NCBI RefSeq assembly: GCF_037975245.1
Contig: NC_092570.1
Coordinates: 15,805,001 to 15,837,500 of the forward strand
Direction: 5' to 3'
DNA from: Apostichopus japonicus
Taxonomy: Eukaryota > Echinodermata > Holothuroidea > Aspidochirotida > Stichopodidae
DNA length: 32,500 nt
The position numbers and the translations under genes were made by a program. The notes below the pieces were generated by a model. That model saw nothing but the letters and a program-made list of their open reading frames with translations. It did no database searches and was not told the origin of the DNA. Positions 11,285 to 21,897 of the stretch are shown here, piece by piece. Each line of letters begins with the position of its first letter. Within the stretch, counting starts at the first letter, position 1.

Positions 11285-11790
11285 ATTAAGTACATAACAC
11301 GCGTGTACCAGCAATAAGTGTCTATATGTCATTGTCGTAACATACATCTGTTAGCAACAGTGTCTTTATTTCACATAGCACACGTGTACAGCAATATGTC
11401 ATCGCCGTAACATACATCTATTAGCAAAAAAAGTGTCTTTATTTCACATAACACACGTGTATCAGTAATATGTGTATGTATATCATTGCCACATATGTTA
11501 GCAACAAAGTGTCTTTATTTCACATAACATACGTGTATCAGCAATAATTATATACCATTATCTGTGCTAAAATACATGTTTTTTAATCGTTAATTGTCAT
11601 AAGAAACGTGTGCCAAAAACTGTTGATTTATTTTCCACTGTCATAACGTACAAACATCAGCAATAAGTGTTTATCGATAACTGTCTTAAAACAGTCAGTA
11701 CATACTCCGGCAGTAAGCGTTAACATTTCTCTGTCGTAATATTCCTTGTGTAAGCATAGTAAGTGTGTACATTCCATTTCCATATCATTG
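11285..11790 (+). repeat. Decayed ~76-81 bp minisatellite
   Basis: The block ACATAACACRCGTGTAYCAG starts at 11292, 11373, 11446 and 11522 (spacing 81, 73 and 76). Between the blocks are shared GTCATTGYCGTAACATACAT, TTAGCAA and AGTGTCTTTATTTC segments. More diverged copies (CATCAGCAATAAGTGT and similar) continue to about 11790. No gene. Confidence 0.8.
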
Positions 11791-12599
11791 TATGTGTCAT
11801 TTAGGAGTGTGTCAGCAATGTGTATATAGTATATTTATAGTAATTGTTGACGAGAAGTATTCATATTTAACTGCAGTCATATTAGAAGTGTTCATATTTG
11901 GCTTAGATACAACGTCAGCCGGAAAGCCGGTTCATTTTTCAACTGCCGCAACAGTTATACGTATACTATCAGCTTTAAATGTGAATATTTTACAGAATAA
12001 GATATAGCTTGTTTTAGTGAATTGTAAAATGGTGTAAAGTGTGAATTTTGTGAGAATATCAAAATATATTCTAATTGCATCGTATGTGTATGTGTGTTTC
12101 ATTGTCGAGAATATCTGATTGTAAAGTAACCCTTTCAAATATACCGTAAATAGATTTGCTCTGTTGATAAAGATCTTTAACAGGTTATTCATTCTATTTT
12201 AACTATATCAGAAATTCAATTGTCTGCTTAGATTTGCGTTACAAAATTATATTTGTAACGGTTCAAAGATTTCAGAGCTAAATTGTTTTTGGCAGCCATT
12301 GTCATATTCTCCTGTCCCATTGTTGATTACTGAACAATCGAAGAGATGAAACACACCCACACAGACACACGCACATACAATGTACAAATGGAAGTACATG
12401 TGATGTGAACATTTGGGAAATCGAGACACTTTTTATAGACCATTTTTATAATCTAACAGCAGTGTATGGAAATTTGTGGAAAATTTGGGTAAAAACGTTT
12501 GTTGAGAAGTTACAAATGACAAAAAGTTTGGACGCTTTGTTGCTAAAAACTTACATGGTCATGTTATACGGAGAACTGTCGATGCCCATAGCGGCCATG
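11791..12599. other. No gene seen
   Basis: AT-rich DNA between the decayed minisatellite and the hAT insertion. Overlapping short frames on both strands have no family features. Confidence 0.55.
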
Positions 12600-12607
12600 G
12601 TCTAAAC

Positions 12608-12937
12608 CAGGGGTTCCCTAACTGGGGTGCATGAACCCCCAGGGGGTGCGTGAGTCCATCCCAGGGGGTTCGTGAGACGTTTTTTAAAGTCAAAATTAGA
12701 GTACTTTTTGTTGAACTAAAATCTGATATATCATATAATTTAGTAATGCACAAAATTCGTACCTATCGATTAACTCCACAATATTACACTATGAACTCGA
12801 TCTTTTACGAAGCACTCTTATGCGTATTATAGTATAATAATGACTCAGATCTTGTCTCGAAAAGTTGGGGGTTCGTGGATAACTCTGACATCTACAGGGG
12901 GTTCGCGGGGGGGGGGGATAAAATTAGGGACACCCTG
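12608..12937. mobile_element. Non-autonomous hAT-type DNA transposon, complete ends
   Basis: The left end CAGGGGTTCCCTAACTGGGG and the reverse complement of the right end, CAGGGTGTCCCTAATTTTAT, form an imperfect terminal inverted repeat. The 330-bp element is flanked by GTCTAAAC (12600-12607) and GTCTAAGC (12938-12945), an 8-bp target duplication with one mismatch. The 8-bp duplication and CAGGGGTTCCC-type ends are hallmarks of hAT elements. There is no transposase; the inside holds repeated CAGGGGGTTCGTG motifs and a G-run. Confidence 0.82.
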
Positions 12938-12945
12938 GTCTAAGC

Positions 12946-14345
12946 CATACAGCGCGGCGTAACTTATAAATAGTCAGCGAGTGAGAACTTCCAGAAAATC
13001 TTATAGAACTATTTTAATTTGTCTACGTAGCAATGAGTCAATGAGGTATTTGCAGCCATAGAGTACGGCATGCTACCCCGATAAGAAGTCGGTATTTGAC
13101 GTCACAGTCAAAAGTCGAGGGAAACGATTTACATATATGCATTGGAAATTGTTTGCAGTATCACAATTTGTTTTCACCTCAAACAAGATGGCGCATAATA
13201 TGCATTGTTCATGATGTTAATACCGACTTTTAGTTTGTCTACGATTGAACAATTTAAACGTGGAGCGCGTGGCCTTGTATATTATCGTATATATGCTATT
13301 CGTTCTTCACTGCATGTTTGGTGTGTTCATACATAATTGAGTTTGTCCTATATGAAACATTTACGTAAAATGTCGTTTATACAACCCCATTAAACTTCCA
13401 AGTATTCCCAAATACTTTAATTAACGTAAGCACAGACAAATAAAACGCAAATAAAAAAATAAAATAAAAACACATGTGCCAGTCTCTTTTATCTTAAGGG
13501 TGAGACAGACTATTGTTTTTCAAAAGCGCAATCGATTGTGAAGCAGACGTGATTTCCTAAATTGCATACCGTACGATAACAACGCAATTCGTAGACAGTT
13601 ATGTTCAAGTTAATGGCGCCTTTTTTCATGCTGTATTGTCTGATAACTATACGTTGCTTAGCAAATTCCAAATATCCTAGGGGCATGAACTTTTATGGAC
13701 GGGATGTAAGCGGGTATTTTTTTTAAGAGTGAGGGGTGTTGGGTTCGTTGACAACGTCTCATGTGAAGGGGTGGTGATGGGGGAGGGGTGCGTTTCGGGT
13801 AATCCCCAGGAGAACATTTAAAGAGCAGAAGTCAAATGGTTCAATATATTCTGGGTCATATTTAGATTAAAAATTAGGTCCATATTTAGATCTAAACGGA
13901 GAGCAGTGTGCTATAAATACTTTTGAGGGACAAAAATAGATAAATAAAAAGGAATACTGGATATCAACTTTCGCGGTCAAGTATAACATGACTAATATAC
14001 CAGGGTTACACAAAGGGCTATGTGTTCATCAGAATCCCCCGGATTTCATTCTGGGTAGGGTGGGAGGGGCGGTGCATGGTTAAAAGACCATGGCTATCAC
14101 CAACCGCCGCAAAACAGCCTTTGACATTTCCTCTTGTCGAACCCATCTTATAAACCATTCCTGTTATCAATTATATCCGGTTTTCTTTGATGGCGAATGA
14201 CGGTCAGAGCAGCGTGTTATTTAAAAATTCCCTGGCCATAATTATACTTGACCGACAAGTGATCATTGTCGGGTTTCAATTGCTTTCCAAGTTGCCTCAA
14301 ATATGATTTAAGCGAATAGGCGTGACCCCGTTAACCTATGACGTC
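12946..14345. other. No gene seen
   Basis: About 1.4 kb with few open frames and scattered G-rich patches (for example near 13770-13800 and 14050-14070). Nothing recognised. Confidence 0.6.
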
Positions 14346-14785
14346 GATGGTCTGACGATAGTCTGATGATGGTCTGATGATGGTCCGACGATGGTCTGAT
14401 GATGGTCCGACGATGGTTCGACAATGGTTTGACGATGGATCGACGATGGTCTGATGATGGTCTGATGATGGTCCGACGATGGTCTGATGATGGTCCGACG
14501 ATGGTCTGATGATGGTCCGACGATGGTCTGACGATGGCCTGACGATGGTCTGACGATGGTCTGATGATGGTCTGACGATGGTCTGATGATGGTCCGACGA
14601 TGGTCCGACGATGGTCCGACGATGGTTGGACGATGGTCTAACAATGGTCCGACGATGGTTCGACGATGGTCTGATGATGATCTGATTATGGTCCGACGAT
14701 GGTCTGATGATGGTCTGACGATGGTCTGACGATGGTCTGACGATGGTTTGACGATGGTCTGACGATGGTCCGACGATGGTCTGAC
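14346..14785 (+). repeat. 11-bp minisatellite, about 40 copies
   Basis: The unit is GATGGTCTGAY, with variants GATGGTCCGAC, GATGGTTCGAC and GATGGTTTGAC; 440 bases make 40 units with almost no length change. Because 11 is not a multiple of 3, the frame repeats every 33 bases. This gives a 102-residue minus-strand frame (14336-14644) with an 11-residue period, which is an artefact. Confidence 0.95.
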
Positions 14786-15289
14786 TTTGATGGCTTGTCT
14801 GATAAAATTCTGTTTTGATATTTGTTTAGTGGACAGGTTTAATATTTTTAAGTATAATAAAGAACAGAATGAACGTAGTCATTGTCAGTCCTTATCTTAC
14901 GAAGGCTGGTTGTAATAGCGCACGATCAATGTATGCATTACAAACAAGGCGATGAGCAATACAGACAATTACCAACACAGTCACGACTTATCGAAAATAC
15001 CAGTATCATGTACTAACTCTCAGGGCTTTCATTTCTTATGAAATAATTTATGATTTGTTCAATGAATAATAATTTAAAAAAAATCCTCTCCTTGTCACAT
15101 CTTGCTATACACGGAGATAATCGGTATAGCAATATTCTTATGCACGCAATATTATCAGTCTCGTGGCTTTCAGCATAAAAATAATAAAATAAAATAACAG
15201 TGCATGTCTAAATGTGTTCTTGGTTTTTTAATTGATCCGAAAATGAGGTCCTCTTTCTCCTTCATATGTGAATATCATTTGGTCTTCGC
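14786..15289. other. No gene seen
   Basis: AT-rich DNA after the 11-bp minisatellite; nothing recognised. Confidence 0.6.
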
Positions 15290-15345
15290 ATATAGTGTCG
15301 AAGCCAGATGATGGGTGGGGGGGGGGGGTTGCTCCCACAGAAATT
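15290..15345 (+). mobile_element. G-run transposon end, truncated
   Basis: AGTGTCGAAGCCAGATGATG followed by a 13-base G-run and TTGCTCCCACAG resembles the CAGTGNCGTAGCCAG-plus-G-run ends of other elements in the window. No partner end was found. Confidence 0.35.
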
Positions 15346-15704
15346 TTCCGGGACGAAACGGGGACGGCAAGACGATTGATAAAAGAAACATAAATAGTTA
15401 TGATGTATATTATACTGGATAGGCTACTTGTTGTTATAACACAGTGTGATCTGCTTCTCAAACAGTTTTCCTTATAATCTATGCATTTCATATGCATATA
15501 CAACGGCACGAGATTCCTCTGAAAGAGTCATATTGGATTCAGTGATTGACACTTTTAGTGAAGCGTTCGTGCGTCATATATGGAATTGTATTGTCGACTT
15601 TAATAAAAAACACAAAAATCGTCATTTGAGTCAATATGGAGATATGAGATACCTATTCTCACGTGCTATTATGTACTGGAAAATGTGTATAAGCAGGCCT
15701 CTTT

Positions 15705-15890
15705 TCAGGGTCGTAGCCGAGGGGTGTACGAGGGGTGTAGCTAGACTTCTTTTTTGAAGGGGGACTAAGAAATTGCCCAGGGTAAAGCAGAATCGAGTTT
15801 CTAAAGAAAACAAAAACATTCTGACCATCTTTTTGCGCGGGGGGGGGGGGGGAGACCAGATAAATACGGGGGGGGGGTTAGCCCTTATAA
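15705..15890 (+). mobile_element. G-run transposon fragment
   Basis: TCAGGGTCGTAGCCGAGGGG at the left, then GGGGGACTAAGAAATTGCCC, a 14-base G-run near 15839-15852 and a shorter one near 15870. A candidate partner at 16226-16236 (TTGGCTACACTG) lacks a matching target duplication, so only the left end is reported. Confidence 0.4.
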
Positions 15891-16830
15891 CACAGACTCG
15901 CAGTTACACAGATGTATAGTGAACATAATGGAAACGACAGTTCAACTTTGCACCTTACCGAGAAAAACATTTCTCAAAGGGGAAGGGGAACCTCTCCCCC
16001 TTTGAACCCCTCCCCAGAACGGATGTCAGACAAAACAATCGGGGATATGCCACAAAGACTGTCTCTCTTTCGGATTCACGAGGATAGGTTAAAAGTCACT
16101 CGGTTCACGCAATCTCTCTCCCCCCCCCCACATAACCAGCCCTAACCCGGCCGCCAATTTATGTAAATCGATATTCCACAACCATTCATTTCTCACATCA
16201 TATAATATAAGCGATATCAAATACTTGGCTACACTGATTTATCGAGTGAAGTCCATTTTAGATGCTCATGAATACGGCGGTATCTTATATCTTACATTTC
16301 GTAGAGAGGGTAAGAGATACTACGTAAATCAAAGATGATCTAACGTCTATAGCGTGTAAAGTGTGTCTAGACAATAATAAACTGAGCTGTTGGCAGCTAT
16401 CTCTACAAAACAAAAAGATGAGACTCACTGGTAGTCACGTGATGTAATTTATCCACCCTGATTTTATTTTGTCCGCTTCGTTCCAAGGTTTCCTCTCGAT
16501 TTCGGCGAAACAAAATTCGCTTTAAGGAAAAAAAAATCCAGCCCGTGGCAAATCAAATTTGGAATCATCTTAATTTTTGACGTTCAAAATGTTTTGCGAC
16601 GATTTATTTTCAAAAAACAGCAGTATAGTCTGCAGGTCTGAAGTACTAAAATTATTCAAACCACTTTCGATTTGATAATAATTGTTTAATCTGTTAGTGG
16701 TGTCCTTATACAAATATTTCCTATGATATCCAGTTCTACATCACCTGTAAATCTGAAACTGTTTTTATTACAACCTTCGAGGAAATTTATCTCACTGAGA
16801 CATTCAGTCATCTTGCGTGTTCCTTAAAAA
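15891..16830. other. No gene seen
   Basis: Unique-looking DNA. The 77-codon frame at 15912-16145 includes a CT/C-rich end and is not recognisable. Confidence 0.55.
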
Positions 16831-17262
16831 TGTCTGAGAACAATTTCGAGAGTAAAGACCTCCAGGAAATTACTTTTTGAAAACTTCTAGCAATTATAGC
16901 GTGCTATAATTTGGGGCCTATACTGACTATACCTTTCAAGCACTGATGAAAGGTCTGTATATATACACGCGGTTCCGTTTTTGTTATGTTAAATAAAACA
17001 CTATCCAAACTCCATCTTTGGCTTAGAACTTCTTTGAAAATCTTAGAACATCTTTGGCTTCTCTGTCTGAGAACAATTTCGAGAGTAAAGACCTTCAGGA
17101 AAGTACTTTTTGAAAACTTCTAGCAATTATAGCGTGCTATAATCGGGGGCCTATACTAACTACCTTTAAATCATCGATGAAAGGTCTGTATATATACACG
17201 CGGTTTGCTTTTGTTTTATGTTAAATGAGACACAAATCCAACTCCATCTTTGGCTTTGGCTT
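16831..17262 (+). repeat. 233-bp tandem duplication
   Basis: TGTCTGAGAACAATTTCGAG begins at 16831 and again at 17064. Both copies keep AAGACCTYCAGGAAA, a TATAGCGTGCTATA palindrome, GGGGCCTATACT, GAAAGGTCTGTATATATACA and CTCCATCTTTGGCTT. Divergence is modest (substitutions and short indels). No frame is conserved between copies, so it is not coding. Confidence 0.88.
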
Positions 17263-18988
17263 ATATGAAAGAGATCGTTGTCATGAACAGCTTCTTCCAA
17301 ATAAGTAACACAACTTGTGCTCCGTAATTTAAAAAGAGCTCATGCAGTATTTTTTACGACACTTAAGTGACGACGAAATTTGGACCTCGAAGCACGCAGG
17401 GGCTCAGCCCTTACGGATAACAACTTCGTCGGGGAGGCTTATATACAATTCTCTATTTTTCGAAACTCAAATTTGGAATTCTTTCAATTTAAAAAGTCAT
17501 TTCAGACCAGGAAACCGTAGATTACTCTTGGACGAAAAACAAAAACAACACTGGACATTGCTATGACCCGGCCGGGGATCGAACCCTGAACCTCCCGATT
17601 GATAAGTCTCATTGCATCAAATGCCACCGCCTTTATCCACTCGACCACAGCACCGTTTTGGACGATATCGAGTTGAAAACTTTATTCTTGGGTCTTTCGT
17701 TTTGTAAATCTGTGATTTCATAATGTGTCACGAGGATCTGAAAACTTTTACTTTGTGTCTTCTTCCACATTTTCAAGGTAAACAGTTTTGACACTGCAAG
17801 GCAATCTTTATCACTAGATTATGTCAACAGCTTTGTTACTTTACATTTAGCATTTTGTAACACCCACCTCCATTACAGAAAATACGGCCAAAAAAACAAC
17901 AAACATCGTTATACATAAAGCAAACCATTAACAGTTGAAGCACCTGTGGCACGATGATGTAATATTTACACAATTGTGTGTGTAGGAACATTAAATTTAT
18001 GATATCTTCCAAAATGGAAGATGGCTCTCTCTTCACCAAACTGACCGATGGTGATGGTTGCGTATATATGCTCCCTTGAAACATTCGCGTAGGGGGAGTT
18101 CCGCTATGAACGCTTGCAACATCGTGCACAATAGTTGACTTCATTTATTATTTGTATCCATGCCATAACCTCTTGAAAGTTTAAAACTGAACTGAACTGA
18201 CGTAGGAAGGCGAATTAGAAACTGGCTTTTAGTTTGTTAACAAAAGGATACACTTTAACGTGCTCCTTCAGCAGAAATGAAAGACAAAAGAAAATACAGG
18301 GCTGCAGCCGATAAGCTACTACAGTATATATTATCGTTTGGATCGTGTAGCGTCATTAACGCACGGTTCAAAGTCATGCGAATCTGTGATCATTCAAAAC
18401 AATTTCATTGAGACTCTTTGTTTGGAAATGTACTTTTAGAATATGCATTGAACCATTGAGAAAGTCTATTGGATATGAACAATCTTGTTGCGGGTATAGT
18501 GAATATATTGCACGATACCACACTGTTAAATAGCTCGAATACATGTCTGCCCTATGCATTATCGTGATAGATTCTGGAAAGTTTCCGGCTGAGTTGCAAG
18601 GGTTCAAGTCCTACTTTTTAACTTGAAAAGAAAGAAAGAAGCAACTAGCATAAAGCTGCTTTTTGGAATGACCAGGGAACATTTCTTCGATTGCAAGAGG
18701 GAAGGCACATTAGGTAAAACTGTGACATCACAATATTTGGAAATCGGAAATACTGCACTGTGAGTATATTATTAGTGTCTTTGTAATATTACATACAAAT
18801 ATTGAACAAGATATACAGATAACTCGGAAGACCGAAATGTGTTTAATTTGGCTATAAAATAAAGAACTGTGTCTGTAGAATGTGTGCAAGGATGGGCGGG
18901 GGATGAGTTGGGTGGGAAGGGGGGGGGTATAGGTTCTGAAAAGAGGTTATCCCGTACTTTCTTTCCATATGCCTTTATTGACACACAC
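17263..18988. other. No gene seen apart from a SINE head
   Basis: Apart from the tRNA-like segment at 17565-17654, this is unique-looking sequence. The plus-strand frame at 17342-17566 abuts the minus-strand SINE head and may be its 3' body read backwards. Confidence 0.5.
17565..17654 (-). mobile_element. tRNA-Ser/Leu-like SINE head or tRNA pseudogene
   Basis: On the minus strand it reads GGTGCTGTGGTCGAGTGGAT then AAAGGC (A-box at ~17629-17648), an anticodon-arm-like GTGGCATTTGATGC, a long class II-type variable region, and GGTTCGATCCCCGG (B-box at 17573-17585). Both internal promoter boxes are well kept. However, the 5' and 3' acceptor strands pair at only about half of positions and the anticodon stem has mismatches. 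A SINE head or pseudogene is more likely than a working tRNA. Confidence 0.55.
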
Positions 18989-19183
<195 letters not shown>

Positions 19184-19293
19184 TGGTATATGGTACCGCG
19201 GAAGAGCAAATATAGGCTATACATACTAATGCACGGCGTAGCAAAAGCTGCTGTATACTCAAAAGAGTTTCACGCACGTACGAATAGTATGGT

Positions 19294-19956
19294 CAGTGGC
19301 GTAACCAGTGGGGTTTGTTGGGGGGGATGAGGGGGGGGGGGTTGGGAAGGAGGCGGGAATATCAGTCAAATGAGTTTTCCCCAACTTGCCACGCAATGAT
19401 ATTGGTGGGCCAAAACAAGCGGTTGGGCGAAAATTATTTGAAATCATCAAAATGCTCAGTTAAACCAGTTCACGGTTGACGTTAATCCGTAATTGAAGGG
19501 AATTCTCAAATTAACAGCAGCCAAATTGCGTCTCAAATTAATTATAGTTCTATCATTTTGCTTACTGTCATCGCTAAGAGGCTCCCCCTTCTCCCTCTCC
19601 TCGCCACACACACTCTACCCAACGAGATACCTGATACCATGCTTGTTATATCATGTGTAATTGTTTATAACTTTATACCATCATTCTATCGACCGTCAGA
19701 AGTAAATCCGATATTGTGACTTGGAAGCTGCAGTATGGATATATTATGCAATTTCGACATCGCATGTGTGAACTCACACAGGCTGATCAGTCGTTAGTAC
19801 AGGCCTTACCGAAATATTGTTCCCAGCGTCGACGCAGATTTAAGCCGATTAATGTTATAAAATCGATGGACTATTGTGCTTAACTGACAGTTTCCTAATG
19901 GCTGAACTCGAACTCTTTGCACCCCCACCAGATGAAAAAGTCTGGTTACGTCACTG
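19294..19956. mobile_element. Non-autonomous hAT-like DNA transposon, complete ends
   Basis: Begins CAGTGGCGTAACCAG and ends with the inverted copy (reverse complement CAGTGACGTAACCAG), a 15-bp terminal repeat with one mismatch. It is flanked by AGTATGGT (19286-19293) and AGTATGGC (19957-19964), an 8-bp target duplication with one mismatch. The 663-bp interior has G-runs near the left end and no transposase. Ends and duplication length fit hAT. The last ~40 bases and the first ~60 were each likely to be mistaken for anonymous repeats, but together they delimit one insertion. Confidence 0.8.
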
Positions 19957-20234
19957 AGTATGGCGATCACCAGGCCTGATAATTTACGAATATTGTTGGT
20001 ATGTTCTGTGAATAGATTACAAAGAATCATCTCAATGTGTCCAAATAAAGAAAATGCCAACCATATTGCGATAGTAGTGGAAAAGAAAATAGCAATGTCT
20101 GCTCGATATTATACATATATATTTATACCCCCCACCCCTCCCCCGCACACACAGGAGAACGGGTTGGCAGCAATTGTGTGTATGTATGTTCTTTCTTATA
20201 TACACAAAGAAACAAACAAACACACTTACACATA

Positions 20235-20337
<103 letters not shown>

Positions 20338-20880
20338 GCCCAGTCCGAAGGAACGTGTGGATCCAAGTTCCAAAGTACAACTTTTAACAAACAACCATTA
20401 CCGATTCTTATTGGATAAGAAGTAGATTTTCTTACCAAATTATTCTGTAATTGCGTGTTAGCTATTGTGGCAAACATGTATAAAGCACACCTTGTCACGG
20501 AATGACTTAAAAGCATAACGACTTTGCCGATGGTCTCTACATATTATTCATTCACGTATCCTGCAGATGTTTATACGTAAAAGGTACCAAAATAAACAGG
20601 TAGGCCATGTTTATCGCTTGGAAATGGTTCACTGTAGAGTGCGTTACATATTATACAGTTAGATATTCTGGTAGTATTGTTCAAAAGAAATGTTTCTGCA
20701 GTCAAGACAAACGCTTTCAAGAAATATCAAACAATAACCATTTGTTCAAATAAGAGTCCTCATACTTCGTAATTCGCAGTCCATTCGCACAATCGGACTG
20801 TGGAATGTAAATCCCATTGTGTTTTACCAACGCATGAAATACCATATACACCTCTATATTTTTTTATTAGATCCTCAAAA

Positions 20881-20915
20881 TAATTTTTAAACATGGAGGG
20901 GAAGGGGGGGGGGAA
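20881..20915 (+). repeat. G-rich tract upstream of the gene
   Basis: GGAGGGGAAGGGGGGGGGGA lies in an otherwise AT-rich stretch about 1 kb before the large exon. No promoter function can be shown. Confidence 0.4.
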
Positions 20916-21811
20916 ACTACCCTGTATCTAAATTTGTTGGTGAATGTTTTCGCATGAATTAAGCGGTAAAATATGCGTGAAACACCGGCAAAGCTGAAAG
21001 AGTATAAACTCGATATGATCATTGAAGGCTATAGTGAACGTTCGACTCTCGGTCACGCACTATAGATGATTATCGCTGTATTACGCACTGCCGTAAATTC
21101 GAAATCAATTGCGGCAGCACTCTTTGTACCTAGCGCAGCTTTTTTCTACACGACCGTCAAAAGGACTTACCGTATAAGCTACAATTCACAGTACACCGAG
21201 AACATACTTTCGTTGCTTGTTTTGCATGTGATATTATACTAATTTTAACATGGCTAAATTTAATACATTCGGCATGCGTAGTTAATCTAGTCTTGCATTT
21301 CAGTTTGTACCGAAAACGAGATTCAATATGCAGGTAGGCAAAACAACGCTGAGCTCGCATATTTTCAATTTTGAATTTCAAGCCCGTATAAAATGATATA
21401 TATCCTGGATATGAAAACCGCACATTAACAACATACTCCTACGGTTTACATAGTATAAATTATTGTAAACCTGCTATAGCTATAGTTGTGAAGTACTTTC
21501 TACAGTCGAATTTGCAGAGGGTTGTATGCCTGTGTGCCTTAAAAACACGGTTTTAAAGATTACTGGCCTTAATTGGCCACTTTAAGTGTCAAATTTAAAT
21601 ATTCTGCGCAACGAAACGGTAATGGAAATTCGTCTTGTGCGTCGTAGATCCTTAAAAGCTACGCTTCTTACAGATCTGGCATATGGCACATGATTGATCT
21701 TTACTAAACTTTACTGTACATCAATTTGCAAACCGAAATAATAAATTGGTTACTTCTTTTTTCCTTCGTCAGCGCAGTAGTCATCGTTCTATGATTTGTT
21801 GTGTTTTATTT

Positions 21812-21838
21812 TCTCCTTTTACTTTTAAATTTCACCAG
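21812..21838 (+). promoter_or_regulatory. Probable 3' splice acceptor before the large exon
   Basis: A pyrimidine-rich tract ending TTTCACCAG lies 59 bases before the ATG, after an in-frame TAA at 21826. It suggests that the large exon begins at 21839 and that at least one 5' exon, probably non-coding, lies upstream, as in vertebrate BCOR. Between 21839 and 21898 there are two out-of-frame ATGs: 21867, followed directly by a stop, and 21876, a 27-codon overlapping frame. Both would act as upstream ORFs if this is UTR. Confidence 0.5.
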
Positions 21839-21897
21839 TTGAACATACCTTATCTTGTTGCCTGTCATGTAACATATGTGTGAAACACCGCACAGCA

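Noticed and set aside
14336-14644. 102-residue minus-strand His/Ser/Thr-rich repeat protein
   Set aside because: It is the 11-bp minisatellite read in one frame. All its periodicity comes from the DNA repeat, and no splice or promoter context was seen.
14346-14785. CRISPR-like array
   Set aside because: Units are 11 bases and contiguous, with no spacers, and the genome is animal.
15446-15757. 103-residue plus-strand frame
   Set aside because: No domain recognised. The C-terminal part enters the G-run transposon fragment at 15705.
15708-16236. A complete transposon between CAGGGTCGTAGCC and an inverted TTGGCTACACTG
   Set aside because: The ends match poorly and the flanking 8 bases do not form a target duplication.
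18585-18622. tRNA-like B-box (GGGTTCAAGTCC) followed by a T-run
   Set aside because: No A-box or cloverleaf could be found upstream at a suitable distance, so chance is likely.
21880-21897. A protein start at 21880 adding six residues before the ATG
   Set aside because: The codon there is GTG. The first eukaryotic-type start in frame is ATG at 21898, in good context.
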